A stretch of 64,000 bases of DNA from Kistimonas asteriae (GTDB lineage Bacteria; Pseudomonadota; Gammaproteobacteria; Pseudomonadales; Endozoicomonadaceae). Of this stretch, positions 31,772 to 41,043 are shown one piece after another. The stretch's first letter is position 1. Each line of letters opens with the position of its first letter. Below the pieces are notes generated by a model. The model was not told where the DNA came from and ran no database searches. It saw only the letters and a list, made by a program, of their open reading frames with translations. The position numbers and the translations under genes were made by a program. The DNA lies in contig NZ_JAEVHF010000003.1 of assembly GCF_018263925.1 (NCBI RefSeq), forward strand, positions 1-64,000. Direction: 5' to 3'.

Positions 31772-32565
31772 TGCCGCCGGAATTCATCGATACGATCAAG
31801 GAATACCTCTATGTCTATTCCATGACGATGATCCGGATGACGGCGATTTTTACCGTGGTGCCCATGCTAAACGCCAAATCCCTTGGCAGTGCGATGATCC
31901 GTAATGGCGTGGTGGGCGGCCTTGCCATTTTTCTGTTTCCCCTGGTGTCACAACAACAGCCTGACACCTCACCGGGCATGTGGATGCTGCTCGCGCTGAT
32001 CATGAAGGAAGTATTGATCGGCATGCTGATCGGCTTTATTGCTACCATTCCCTTCTGGGCGCTGGAGTCCGCCGGTTTCTTCATTGATAACCAGCGTGGT
32101 GCCTCCATGGCCAGTAGCATGAACGCCATGACCGGCTCGGAATCTTCACCGATGGGTATCCTCTTCGGCCAGACATTCTTTACCCTTTACCTGGTCAGTG
32201 GCGTCTTCCTGATATTGCTCAACAGCATTTTCCACAGCTATGAAGCCTGGCCTGTTTTCAGTTTTTATCCGGTGCTGAACCAGTCAGCGGTCATTTTTTT
32301 CCTGGGTCAGTTTGACCAGATCATTACTCTGGCGGTATGGCTTGCGGCACCGGCAATCATCAGCATGTTCATTGCCGAGTTCGGCGTCGCCCTCATCAGC
32401 CGCTCAGCACCACAGCTCAACGTGTTTATCCTGGCCATGCCGATCAAAAGTGCCGTCGCACTCGCCTTACTGGTGGTCTGCATCACCACCATCATGACAC
32501 TGGGCAAAGAGCATTCCGCCAAAATCCCCTGGCTGTTCACCCGATTGGGAGAATTGATGGTATGA
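31771..32565 (+). CDS. sctT: Type III export apparatus protein SctT
   Basis: This 264-residue YscT/FliR-family inner-membrane protein has six or more hydrophobic segments. Typical features include the early FTVVPMLNAKSLG, the mid-protein GFFIDNQRGASMASSMNAMTGSESSP, and the late ALISRSAPQLNVFILAMPIKS. It completes the SctR5-S4-T1 gate. Its last four bases overlap the sctU start (ATGA). Confidence 0.96.
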   Translation: MPPEFIDTIKEYLYVYSMTMIRMTAIFTVVPMLNAKSLGSAMIRNGVVGGLAIFLFPLVSQQQPDTSPGMWMLLALIMKEVLIGMLIGFIATIPFWALESAGFFIDNQRGASMASSMNAMTGSESSPMGILFGQTFFTLYLVSGVFLILLNSIFHSYEAWPVFSFYPVLNQSAVIFFLGQFDQIITLAVWLAAPAIISMFIAEFGVALISRSAPQLNVFILAMPIKSAVALALLVVCITTIMTLGKEHSAKIPWLFTRLGELMV

Positions 32566-33632
32566 GCGGCCAGAGCAGCAGCGAAAAGACAGAACAACCC
32601 ACCCCGAAAAAACTCCGCGACGCCCGACAAAAAGGTCAGGTAGCCAAAAGCAAGGAAGTCGCTTCCACCGCAACCATCCTGATGGTGGTCGCTACATTGT
32701 GGGCGCTGGGTGACTGGTACCTGATGATGTTTCAGGAAATCCTGCTGTACCCGGCAGAATTCTACAACTTGGAATTCAAGGAAGCATTCCGACTCGTAGC
32801 CGAAGGCCTGTTGCATAAAATGCTCACGATGCTGGCGCCATTGGTGGCCGTCGCCGCATTTGCTGCCATCCTCGGCAATGTCATGCAATTTGGCTTCCTG
32901 ATCGCCTTTGAATCGATAAAACCGGATATCAAGAAAATCGACCCGGTACAGGGTGCCAAGAAAATCTTTTCGATCAAGAACCTGGTGGAATTGCTCAAAT
33001 CCATCATCAAGATTGTCTTTCTGTCATTCGTCGTTTATTACGTGATCAAGGCCAGCTTACCGGATATGGTCAACATGCCCTGGTGTGGTTCACGCTGCAT
33101 CCTGCCGGTACTGGCTGCGCTGCTGAAGAAACTGATGATTTTCTCGATCATCGCGTTTCTTGTCATTTCCATTGCAGACTTCATGTTTGAAAAATGGAAT
33201 TTCACAAAAGAACAGCGAATGACCAAGGATGAGGTCAAAAAAGAATACAAAGAAATGGACGGTAATCCAGAAATCAAGAACAAGCGGAAAGAGATCCACC
33301 AGGAAATCATTAATTCTGACGAAGGGGTGAAAAAGTCCGATGTCGTCATCAAGAACCCGACCCATATCGCTGTAGGCTTATATTACGACCGGGAGAAAAC
33401 ACCACTGCCGATGGTGACATCCATGGGCAAACGGGGACAGGCCAAATTCATTCTCAAGGTTGCAGAGCAAAACGACATTCCGGTTATGGAAAATGTCGCC
33501 CTTGCCCGCGCCCTGTTCAGCCAGACAGAAGTTGGCGCCTTTATTCCTTCTGACCTGATAGGCCCTGTCGCCGAAGTCTTCCGCTGGGTCCAGCAATTGA
33601 AACAGCAACAGGGCGATAATGGCGACGCCTAG
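32562..33632 (+). CDS. sctU: Type III specificity switch protein SctU
   Basis: This is a 356-residue YscU/FlhB-family protein. The start is ATG 32562, overlapping the sctT stop, and gives the standard N-terminus MSGQSSSEKTEQPTPKKLRD. The frame is open further upstream but lacks family similarity there. Four membrane helices are followed by a cytoplasmic domain with the self-cleaving NPTH motif (N265-H268), intact in VVIKNPTHIAVGL. Cleavage switches secretion from early to later substrates. It is the last gene of the sctNOPQRSTU operon; sctC, D, J, V and the needle genes are not in the window. Confidence 0.96.
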   Translation: MSGQSSSEKTEQPTPKKLRDARQKGQVAKSKEVASTATILMVVATLWALGDWYLMMFQEILLYPAEFYNLEFKEAFRLVAEGLLHKMLTMLAPLVAVAAFAAILGNVMQFGFLIAFESIKPDIKKIDPVQGAKKIFSIKNLVELLKSIIKIVFLSFVVYYVIKASLPDMVNMPWCGSRCILPVLAALLKKLMIFSIIAFLVISIADFMFEKWNFTKEQRMTKDEVKKEYKEMDGNPEIKNKRKEIHQEIINSDEGVKKSDVVIKNPTHIAVGLYYDREKTPLPMVTSMGKRGQAKFILKVAEQNDIPVMENVALARALFSQTEVGAFIPSDLIGPVAEVFRWVQQLKQQQGDNGDA

Positions 33633-33679
33633 AGAATTGCGTCCATAGCGAGGATGGCAGTCTATTCTCGGGCAGCCTC

Positions 33680-34282
33680 CTAGCCATCCACAAAGACCGG
33701 CCCGAAACCCACCTCCCAGAACAGCGTTGAAATCACTTTCATTGACACCAGAACCACCAAGCCAACACACACAATCGCACTGGCAAACAGGAACCCCCGC
33801 TCAAACGGAATATGCATGACATGGGGAATCCCGATGAACAGCAGATACACGGCATAACTGACCCCCATCAGAATTCCGAACAGACTCAGGGAGACGGAAG
33901 GAAACAGGGCCAGCAATCCCGTCATATAGAGTGGTGTTGCCGTATAGGCCGCAAAGATGATGCAACGCCCACGGGACGGATGACAACCATAGGTTCGAGC
34001 CATCCAGTGAATGAACAATCCCATGAAGACAATCGCACCGACAATGGCGCAGTAGGAAAGCGCACTCATCAGAAGCGCACTGAACGGCGTCAGTTTGACA
34101 GGGTCAAGACCCAACGGTGACCAGCCGACGCGTGTCGCACCGAGATAGGAACAAATACCGGGTATGGCCGCCAACAGAAACAGGTGGGAGAGATAAAAAC
34201 GCTCATGACGATCAATTTCATGATCTATGGCATCCCATTCCTTGTGCGGATGGTAGAACATGCCTATTACATGATTAAGCAT
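33680..34282 (-). CDS. Yip1-family inner membrane protein
   Basis: This 200-residue protein has about five hydrophobic segments after a soluble start (MLNHVIGMFYHPHKEWDAID). The pattern of an N-terminal PxxxWxxI element followed by clustered helices is that of Yip1/DUF1282-type proteins. Their bacterial function is unknown. It is convergent with sctU and not obviously part of the type III operon. The complete gene has no signal of horizontal origin. Confidence 0.7.
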   Translation of the reverse strand: MLNHVIGMFYHPHKEWDAIDHEIDRHERFYLSHLFLLAAIPGICSYLGATRVGWSPLGLDPVKLTPFSALLMSALSYCAIVGAIVFMGLFIHWMARTYGCHPSRGRCIIFAAYTATPLYMTGLLALFPSVSLSLFGILMGVSYAVYLLFIGIPHVMHIPFERGFLFASAIVCVGLVVLVSMKVISTLFWEVGFGPVFVDG

Positions 34283-34463
34283 TGTCGTACACCTCTTCCG
34301 GCATTATAGACCAGCTGATCAACACGCTAATGATGCACTTCGCAGGTGATTTTTCCTGTTCTGGTTCACCCTCTGTATCTAACGAACGGGGTATTGCGGA
34401 TACAAGGAATACGGCTTTTTCTGAATACTCTGGCAGACAGGTATCACTGACGGCATAACCGCC

Positions 34464-34476
34464 CTGTCCCGGACAG
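34464..34476. promoter_or_regulatory. CTGTCC-C-GGACAG dyad upstream of yedF-like gene
   Basis: A 6-bp inverted repeat with a single central base lies about 23 bp before the yedF-like start, immediately upstream of its ribosome site (GGAGAGG). It could be a regulator site or a small 5'-UTR hairpin controlling the three-gene operon. Confidence 0.35.
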
Positions 34477-34498
34477 CTTTTCTGGAGAGGATCACAAC

Positions 34499-34849
34499 AT
34501 GAACGCAGACCAACAGCACTTTGTTGTCGCTTTCAAGAGCGACAAGATGGGTTCCGGTGACGATCAACTTGGTAGCCTGCTGATCAAGGCCTATATCAAT
34601 ACTCTGGTTGAAAACGACAACAAACCTGCAGCCCTGGTGTTTTACAACGCCGGCGTTTTGCTGGCTGCAGAAGACAGCGATACCGCACCCGCCCTGCAGG
34701 TACTGGAAGAACAGGGCGTTGAGCTATTGCTATGTGGCACATGCGTCGAGTTCTTTGATCTCAAGCAACGGCTGGCGGCAGGCACGATCTCAAACATGTA
34801 TGCCATTTCCGACACCCTGTCCAGCACAGGCCATGTGATCTATCCATGA
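34499..34849 (+). CDS. DsrE/YedF-like sulfur/selenium relay protein
   Basis: This 116-residue DsrE-fold protein resembles the C-terminal domain of YedF. It has the [19 protein letters not shown] segment with two Cys, and a start typical of the family ([22 protein letters not shown]). It lacks the N-terminal TusA-like domain of full-length YedF. YedF-like proteins are linked to selenium metabolism in established comparative work; the exact reaction is not known. It is the first gene of a translationally coupled trio, its stop overlapping the next start (ATGA). Confidence 0.78.
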   Translation: MNADQQHFVVAFKSDKMGSGDDQLGSLLIKAYINTLVENDNKPAALVFYNAGVLLAAEDSDTAPALQVLEEQGVELLLCGTCVEFFDLKQRLAAGTISNMYAISDTLSSTGHVIYP

Positions 34850-35979
34850 ACGTGACCCAACCCCTGACCTATTTTGATAACAGCGCCACCAGCTTTCCCA
34901 AGCCACCTCAGGTGGCTGAAGCCGTCACCCGCTACCTGACAGAAGTCGGTGGCAGCTATGGCCGCTCAGCCAATCAGCGCTGCTGTACGGTGGCACGGGT
35001 GGTGGAGCAGTGTCGCGATACCCTGGCCGGTATTCTTGGCATTCACGACGCCGGTCATCTCTGTTTTACCGCCAACGCCACTCAGGCCGCCAATACCGTG
35101 ATTCGTGGAATGGATCTTACCGGCGGGCGGGTTCTGATTTCTCCGATGGAACATAATGCCATTGCGCGCCCTCTCGAGGCGCTCCGCCAGGCCGGTACCA
35201 TCGAGCTGGACTATCTTCCAGCCTTCTCCGACGGCCTGATTGATGTGGCACATATCAGCGTACCTGACGACACCCGTCTGGTTGTCATTAACCACCAGAG
35301 CAATGTCAACGGTGTAACGCAGCCTTTGCCATCTATACGACAGGCTATCGGTCATACACCACTGCTGGTTGATGCGTCCCAGTCACTGGGTAAAGTCCCC
35401 TTCAACGCCGAGGCATGGGGGCTGGATTATGTGATCTTTACCGGTCACAAAGGTTTACTTGGCCCCACCGGTACCGGTGGTTTCTGGGCACGTGATCCCC
35501 AGACACTAGAGCCTCTGCTCTTAGGGGGAACCGGCAGTAACAGTGAACATCTCGATATGCCGGAATTCCTGCCTGACCGGTTTGAGGCGGGCACACCGAA
35601 TGTCGCCGGCATCTTTGGTCTGGAGGCCGCGCTGACTCATCCACCGGAAGCGTCACATTATCGTGATGATCTTGAAGAATTACTGACAGCTATTCGAGTG
35701 ATTCCGGGCTTTCAATTGCATGCAGCTGCGGACTTTGCCCACCAAGGCAGCCTCTTTTCGCTAACGCACAATATATTGGCCAGTTCAGAACTCTCATGGC
35801 GTCTGGATGAGGGTTTTGGCATTGAAACCCGCGCCGGTCTGCATTGCGCACCACTGGCGCATCGACACCTGGGCACCGCACCGGACGGCACCTGTCGATT
35901 TTCTCTTTCTCCTTACCATTCCAACAGCGATTTTGATTATCTGCTGGATGCTTTGACCAAGGTGGCAAAAGAACAATGA
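34846..35979 (+). CDS. Cysteine desulfurase-like class V aminotransferase
   Basis: This 377-residue PLP enzyme has the PLP-binding Lys in [15 protein letters not shown], Asp-Ala-x-Gln ([14 protein letters not shown]), and a catalytic Cys candidate in [16 protein letters not shown]. The branch resembles the desulfurase-like group found with YedF and selenium-dependent enzymes, rather than IscS/SufS. It may move sulfur or selenium from cysteine or selenocysteine to a carrier. Start and stop overlap both neighbours by four bases, so all three proteins are probably made in step. Confidence 0.85.
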   Translation: MNVTQPLTYFDNSATSFPKPPQVAEAVTRYLTEVGGSYGRSANQRCCTVARVVEQCRDTLAGILGIHDAGHLCFTANATQAANTVIRGMDLTGGRVLISPMEHNAIARPLEALRQAGTIELDYLPAFSDGLIDVAHISVPDDTRLVVINHQSNVNGVTQPLPSIRQAIGHTPLLVDASQSLGKVPFNAEAWGLDYVIFTGHKGLLGPTGTGGFWARDPQTLEPLLLGGTGSNSEHLDMPEFLPDRFEAGTPNVAGIFGLEAALTHPPEASHYRDDLEELLTAIRVIPGFQLHAAADFAHQGSLFSLTHNILASSELSWRLDEGFGIETRAGLHCAPLAHRHLGTAPDGTCRFSLSPYHSNSDFDYLLDALTKVAKEQ

Positions 35980-36188
35980 AGCGTCAGTTTCTTCTGTTTG
36001 AAAATACCCGCGCTGTTATCCAGGCCGAGGCCCAACTCAAAGCGGCAGCGGTAGCATGCCGTGTGATGCCCGTTCCACGGGCCATTTCTTCGGAATGCGG
36101 TATGTGCCTGGAACTAACAAATTACGCCAATGATGCAATACCTGATAACCTGACGATACCCGCGAGACTGGTGAATATTTCTGCTTGA
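35976..36188 (+). CDS. DUF3343-family putative Se/S carrier
   Basis: This small 70-residue protein begins with the family-typical phrase [19 protein letters not shown] and has the [11 protein letters not shown] motif with a CxxC pair. DUF3343 proteins have been proposed as selenium/sulfur carriers because they occur with YedF, desulfurase-like enzymes and 2-hydroxyacyl-CoA-dehydratase-like reductases. Here the same neighbours are present, although the reductase genes lie 5 kb away beyond a two-partner secretion pair. ATG overlaps the upstream stop. Confidence 0.8.
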   Translation: MKRQFLLFENTRAVIQAEAQLKAAAVACRVMPVPRAISSECGMCLELTNYANDAIPDNLTIPARLVNISA

Positions 36189-36197
36189 TTTCATTCC

Positions 36198-36228
36198 CAG
36201 AGCGCTTATGCAACGCATAAGCGCTCTG
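36198..36228. terminator. 14-bp perfect hairpin between convergent genes
   Basis: The left arm 36198-36211 (CAGAGCGCTTATGC) pairs perfectly with 36215-36228 across a three-base loop. It lies between the ends of the DUF3343 gene (+) and tpsA (-). No T-run follows on either strand, so it may protect 3' ends, or act as a U-less terminator for both. Confidence 0.55.
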
Positions 36229-36266
36229 AAGATAACCGATGACCACACCATGTACCCTTTCCAGGG

Positions 36267-39071
36267 TCAGGAACGATTACATTGGCCAACGGGGGTCGGT
36301 GTTTCCTGACTCCAGTCCCAAAAGCACTGAAGAGAGAGTGGCTCATTTAGACCGGTTGATGGTGAAACATCCGTCTCTGGCACGACGGTGTTGTTTTCTG
36401 TTTCCTCCGTCTGCTCAGCGTTAGCAGAACTCGTCACCTTATCATGCCTAATGCCGTCGCTATGGGTATCTGTCATTACAGGAAGCGTCAAATCATGCCA
36501 ATACCCCATTACCGTCCTGACATGTCCAGACTGACTTAATGCCGCCTCAACTCCAATCGTGGGAACCGTGGGGGTTGTTGTATAAGACACTGTACTGGTA
36601 TCTGAATAGCTGTCACCGGCCACCGTCGGCAGACGATGGGTTGACCAATCCACCCCATAATAGGCTGTGGAAAAATCCTTGACCGTATTACCAAGTGCTC
36701 TGCTAAAAACGGTGCGCTCATCAGCATCCGTGCGAATCCATCGGGGCATTTCTATCTGAAGGCCATCCACATGTTTTCCCACACTGCTGGCATCATCCTG
36801 GACATAGGTTTTTGATGAGCCATGGGCATCAGTCGAATAGCCTCCGATGTAATAGTGGTCTGCATCACCAAACGGAAAGACCGGTACTGCACCACCAGGC
36901 GCATCCTGGGAGGAATCAATGGTGACTGAACCACTGCCGGGATCATAGCTTTCATAAGGCGGTTGAGAATAGTCAGGGCTGGGCCATGCGTAATAGGCCT
37001 TGCTTCCGCCGGGCTGGTAATCTGCCCCTAAGTCGGAGTCGCTTTCCACATGGGCTTGCAACCGATTCGCGAGACTGTTGCTGCCCCGCAGCAATTCATC
37101 GAGATCCAGCCCGGTTTCTCCGTCTCCCTGACGGATAACAGTCAATGCGTAGGCTGAATTACCGCGTATGCGACCATAGAAAGGATCCGTCGTGGCGCTG
37201 TATTTCAACACATCCCCCGTGCCAGCGTTATAGCCATAACCACCAGCCCCTGAGGCTGACTGGAAGGTAAGATCTGTTGCACTCAGGTCGGAAAGTCCAT
37301 TGGCGCTGAAATTATAACCAAACTGGATGGCCCGGTTATAATCTGTCCCGCTGGCACCCGTGTAGCTACCGGAATAACCGTGCAGGTCAATATAAAGACC
37401 GACCCCGGTCGTTGAACCCACGGTGTAGGTATTATTGCTGTCAATGTCTGCCTGCGCCCGGTCAATGGCGTCATGATACTCCTGCCAGATATCGGCCCCA
37501 AACGTCGCCGGAACGCCAAGATTACCCAGGGAAGCGCTGCCGCTACCATCGTTATTGCCTACAGCAATCTGCTGCGAGGGGGCATTAAGGTCACGATTCA
37601 CGTCCACATACCGTCTTGCCACATTGAGCCGGATCCCGTAAGCCAAATTGCCGGTATTGTCCCGAAACCATGCCATAAGCTCATCAAAGATCGCGCCTGA
37701 TTCCGTATCACGTGACACCTCTGATCCCAGACCATGACCATCCGTGATCCCATTACTGTCCAGCTGTGTGCGGTCGGGAGCAAAAGCGGCGGCACCACTG
37801 ACACCGGCGGCCTGGTTAGGGTCCACCAGCCCATCATGGCCCGCTGAAAACACCGTATTGGTCGTGCCCTGCTGGTAAACGATTAATCCGGTCGGCATGG
37901 CCTTTTCCTGATCACTGGCGCTGGCATTGGTCAGGATCAATGAGTCACTGGACAGGTAGGTGCCCAGGGAAAGCGGTTTGTCCTCTCCTCCGTTATAATC
38001 ACCACCATCCGCAACATCGCTGTAATCCCCGCCAATCAGTGCCGTCCCTCCCAGGCCGGCGGCAGAACCTGTGACATCAACCCTGACGCCATCCAGCTCT
38101 ACGGTACGTCCAAAAATCCCGATTTCCCCCCCCGCTTCACCAGTATCCAGCCCCCTGGCATCCAGGGTTCCCGTAACCAGCACCCGCTTACGGGCATCGT
38201 TGTACTCGTAAGGATCTCCCCCATGGAGAATAATGGTTCCACGCTGTTCTCCGGATCCGGTGCTGACGGTTTGCGCCCGTATAACGCCATCCATATTGAT
38301 CACGCTGTCCATCAATCCCGCAGCAGCCTGCACCTGAAGACTCACCGTACCACCATCCGCCTTGATCACCCCGGATGACGCTACATCCAGCAGGCTGTCA
38401 ACCGGACTACCACTTCCTCCCGTTGGGATAGTGGATACAGATTGGCCTGTTGCCAGATTAACCAGTCCATCGCCAAAAAAATCCAGGGTAAACTCAGTAC
38501 CCGCGCCCAACGATACCTTTCCGAGACGGGCATTGATCTCACCGGAGTGCCTGATGGCCGGTGCAACCAATGCAATCACCCCTTCATCCAGTGCGGAAAT
38601 CCGCCCCTGATTCTCAATCGTCGCCAGTCCGACGCTGCCATTACTGAAAGTGAACGCCCCTGTCGCCAATCCAGTGCTAATACTGGCATCTGGCAGGTTA
38701 TAGGTTGTGGCCAGCAGGCCATTCACATCCACTTGAGATCCCGCCCCGAACAGAATTCCATTGGGATTAATGAGAACCAACTGGCCATTAGCCACCAGCT
38801 GACCATGAATAACGCTGCGACTGCCTGAATGGATCTTGTTGACAACAATGGAACTGGCATTGGGCTGCCTGAACCACACGGATTTGCCTGAAGGGATATC
38901 GAACTCATTCCAGCGGATATGTGCCTTATCACTGGTTTCAATGACCATGGTCGTGCCATCCGAGACCACGGTAGCATTACCACTGACCACCGTCTGGCCT
39001 TCGGGCAATGCCTGTACGGACGTCTGAATGGCCAGCAAGACTGGCACTGTCATCCACTGTAGCCGCATCAA
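36267..39071 (-). CDS. Two-partner secretion exoprotein (TpsA) with amidohydrolase-like domain
   Basis: At 934 residues this is short for a TpsA. After a signal peptide (cleavage near residue 20) come the TPS secretion domain with NPNGILFGAG (102-111) and beta-helix repeats up to LIGGDY (about 350). Residues about 400-805 do not look like hemagglutinin repeats. They carry, in order, VFSAGHDG (H412), SRDTES (455-458), RRYVDVNRD (486-494), YIDLHGYSG (D562, H564), GGYSTDAHG (H750) and LQIEMPRW (Q772, E774). This order matches the metal-binding and substrate motifs of N-formylglutamate amidohydrolases. The enzyme assignment is by eye and needs a profile search. The last ~120 residues are not recognised. 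The partner transporter is directly upstream. Confidence 0.85.
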   Translation of the reverse strand: MMRLQWMTVPVLLAIQTSVQALPEGQTVVSGNATVVSDGTTMVIETSDKAHIRWNEFDIPSGKSVWFRQPNASSIVVNKIHSGSRSVIHGQLVANGQLVLINPNGILFGAGSQVDVNGLLATTYNLPDASISTGLATGAFTFSNGSVGLATIENQGRISALDEGVIALVAPAIRHSGEINARLGKVSLGAGTEFTLDFFGDGLVNLATGQSVSTIPTGGSGSPVDSLLDVASSGVIKADGGTVSLQVQAAAGLMDSVINMDGVIRAQTVSTGSGEQRGTIILHGGDPYEYNDARKRVLVTGTLDARGLDTGEAGGEIGIFGRTVELDGVRVDVTGSAAGLGGTALIGGDYSDVADGGDYNGGEDKPLSLGTYLSSDSLILTNASASDQEKAMPTGLIVYQQGTTNTVFSAGHDGLVDPNQAAGVSGAAAFAPDRTQLDSNGITDGHGLGSEVSRDTESGAIFDELMAWFRDNTGNLAYGIRLNVARRYVDVNRDLNAPSQQIAVGNNDGSGSASLGNLGVPATFGADIWQEYHDAIDRAQADIDSNNTYTVGSTTGVGLYIDLHGYSGSYTGASGTDYNRAIQFGYNFSANGLSDLSATDLTFQSASGAGGYGYNAGTGDVLKYSATTDPFYGRIRGNSAYALTVIRQGDGETGLDLDELLRGSNSLANRLQAHVESDSDLGADYQPGGSKAYYAWPSPDYSQPPYESYDPGSGSVTIDSSQDAPGGAVPVFPFGDADHYYIGGYSTDAHGSSKTYVQDDASSVGKHVDGLQIEMPRWIRTDADERTVFSRALGNTVKDFSTAYYGVDWSTHRLPTVAGDSYSDTSTVSYTTTPTVPTIGVEAALSQSGHVRTVMGYWHDLTLPVMTDTHSDGIRHDKVTSSANAEQTEETENNTVVPETDVSPSTGLNEPLSLQCFWDWSQETPTPVGQCNRS

Positions 39072-40799
39072 CTAAAAACTCCCGGAGAGAGAGAAAAACA
39101 ACCGGGGCCCCTTGCCATGGCTGGCGGCGCGCTCGCTTTCAACATGACGATTCATCGGCATTGCCAGCTCGAGATTAAGATTGACACGGCCAAAATCCAG
39201 CGTGATTCCGGCGCCGGATGACGTCAGGCTGGATCGTGTATGCTGATCGTCAGACCTGTCCCAAACAAGTCCAACATCGTAGTAACCATAAACACCAGCC
39301 CCTGACAGCAGAGGGTGACTGCCGGAAAGCCAGTGGGTCACTTGGGTGCGCACAGCCACCCCATGCTCACCGGTCAGCTCACCGCTATCATAGGCGCCCC
39401 CCAGCCCCGGGCCGCCAAGGGCAAATTCTTCACCGGCCAGCAGTTCCGTGCCGCTCCACTGAGCCATCCCACTCCAAGACCATTCAAGCCGCGACGTTAA
39501 CGGCTGTGTCCGGCTGGCATTGAATGTCAATTTCCAGTAATCACTTCGCCCTCCCTCACGGGAATTGAGCGTGCTGTCATTATCAGACGCGTTCAGGATA
39601 TCCAGCCCCGTACTCAACTCCAGCCGAAACGTGTTGATGCCCGCCCCGGCATCGGCAAACTGGTACAATCCTGCCAACCTGAGGCTGCGCACCCGATCCC
39701 GGGTGATCAGTTCACTAGCAAGGTGCGAATCAGTCTGCTGATAATCAAACCGCCCCTGCACAATGAACCGCTCAGTTCGCTGATACCTGACAGGCCATAG
39801 CAGCCCAATCGAATACTGCTGGTAGTCACCTTCAATATCCAACCCTGCCAGTGCGTCCACAGACGCCGGGTGTGTACTGCCAACATTGGCATTCACAAAC
39901 CACTGCTGGCCGGAGTAGCCGATATTTTCACGGTACGCCATGGAAACATAATTAAATCGCCCAGGGTCATCGCTCCCGAAGGCATCCACGCCACGCGTTG
40001 TATTCAACCCCACGGATATCCGCTCAGAGCGCCCCAGCAGCGAATTGCCGGTAAGCTGAACGCTCAGCCGCTCAGGCCCGAGGTACTGCGTACCGCGGTT
40101 ATCCAGCGTAGCGGCCAGCTGCAGGGGTTTCTGGATCAGGAATACATATAAATCCGCTACATCCGGCTTATCAGGAGACGCTTTGAGAACCGTTTCGATG
40201 GCAATGCCCGGCAGGGTATTAATCATTAGGAGCTGGCGCTCCAGTTTGTTGGTATTCAGTGGTTTCTCTGCCGTAATCTGACGTAAGAAGTGCTGAATGA
40301 GTGAGATGTCAACGGGGATATCGCTCCCCTGGTTCACCAGCACCCGATCCACTGAGCCTTCAATGATCTTAATGGTGACGATCCCCTGATTGATTTCCTG
40401 AGCAGGGATAATCGCAAAAGACAACAGGTAACCATCACGCTGATATTGGGCAGTGATCTCATCTGCCACACGATGCAGAACAGCCAGAGAAACCGTTGTA
40501 CCCAGCAATTCACTGTACAGCGGCAATAGCTGTTCCGGCGTATAGACAGTATTCCCGTCAAGACGGATCGCTGACAGGGGAAATGTCACGGATTGCGTTT
40601 CTACAGGTAGTTGTTTTGATGATTCAGCCTTTCTCCCTTCAATCGACAGGGTGTTAACCGGCTGCCGGTACTCAGGCAAAGAGCGCACCACCACTCCCGG
40701 GTCTGCAGAAGAAGGAATATTCTGCGCTTCACCAAGGGATGACGTCGTGAAAACCCAAACCTGTAAAGGCAAAATCCATTTCGCCCGAATCACAAACAT
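39072..40799 (-). CDS. Two-partner secretion transporter TpsB (ShlB/FhaC family)
   Basis: This 575-residue outer-membrane protein of the Omp85 superfamily has a signal sequence, two POTRA-like domains (VTFPLSAIRLDGNTVYTPEQL; GIVTIKIIEGSVDRVLVN) and a 16-strand barrel with many alternating hydrophobic strands, ending in LFFSLSGSF with a C-terminal Phe. It secretes and probably folds the TpsA protein encoded immediately downstream (the genes abut). Conserved barrel features include the VRTQ and FDFGRVNLNLELAMPM regions. It is transcribed toward tpsA as one unit. Confidence 0.93.
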   Translation of the reverse strand: MFVIRAKWILPLQVWVFTTSSLGEAQNIPSSADPGVVVRSLPEYRQPVNTLSIEGRKAESSKQLPVETQSVTFPLSAIRLDGNTVYTPEQLLPLYSELLGTTVSLAVLHRVADEITAQYQRDGYLLSFAIIPAQEINQGIVTIKIIEGSVDRVLVNQGSDIPVDISLIQHFLRQITAEKPLNTNKLERQLLMINTLPGIAIETVLKASPDKPDVADLYVFLIQKPLQLAATLDNRGTQYLGPERLSVQLTGNSLLGRSERISVGLNTTRGVDAFGSDDPGRFNYVSMAYRENIGYSGQQWFVNANVGSTHPASVDALAGLDIEGDYQQYSIGLLWPVRYQRTERFIVQGRFDYQQTDSHLASELITRDRVRSLRLAGLYQFADAGAGINTFRLELSTGLDILNASDNDSTLNSREGGRSDYWKLTFNASRTQPLTSRLEWSWSGMAQWSGTELLAGEEFALGGPGLGGAYDSGELTGEHGVAVRTQVTHWLSGSHPLLSGAGVYGYYDVGLVWDRSDDQHTRSSLTSSGAGITLDFGRVNLNLELAMPMNRHVESERAASHGKGPRLFFSLSGSF

Positions 40800-41043
40800 T
40801 GCCTCCTTTTCTGCTGAATGACAGCCGTGTCAGTCAGCCCGTTTATCCATCATTCAATCAATATCTCGCTTTTCATTTTCACTATAGTCAATCGCACTGT
40901 TTCCTGTTGACAAAGCAATACACATGGCACAAGAGGAACACCTATAGAGCGAGAAATAGGTTTCATTGAATACTGTCGAAGGAAGGGAACACCTTTCATC
41001 AATAGCTGACAAGAAAGGTGTTTTTTACGGGAAAAAGACGTTG
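40800..41043. promoter_or_regulatory. Intergenic region between tpsB and double-cubane reductase gene
   Basis: This 244-bp spacer holds the tpsB leader (GGAGG immediately before ATG 40799 on the minus strand) and a hairpin at 40988-41026 oriented for plus-strand termination. A TTGACA at 40907-40912 (+) lacks a well-placed -10. No gene was recognised. Confidence 0.4.
40988..41026 (+). terminator. Plus-strand rho-independent terminator
   Basis: AACACCTTTC (40988-40997) pairs with GAAAGGTGTT (41013-41022), with a 15-nt loop and TTTTTT to 41026. No annotated plus-strand gene precedes it within 4.8 kb, so either an unannotated transcript ends here, or it blocks antisense transcription into the reductase gene. 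Confidence 0.6.

Noticed and set aside
32337..32561. Extended N-terminus for SctU
   Set aside because: The extra 75 codons are the shifted frame of sctT; family similarity begins at 32562, which overlaps the sctT stop.
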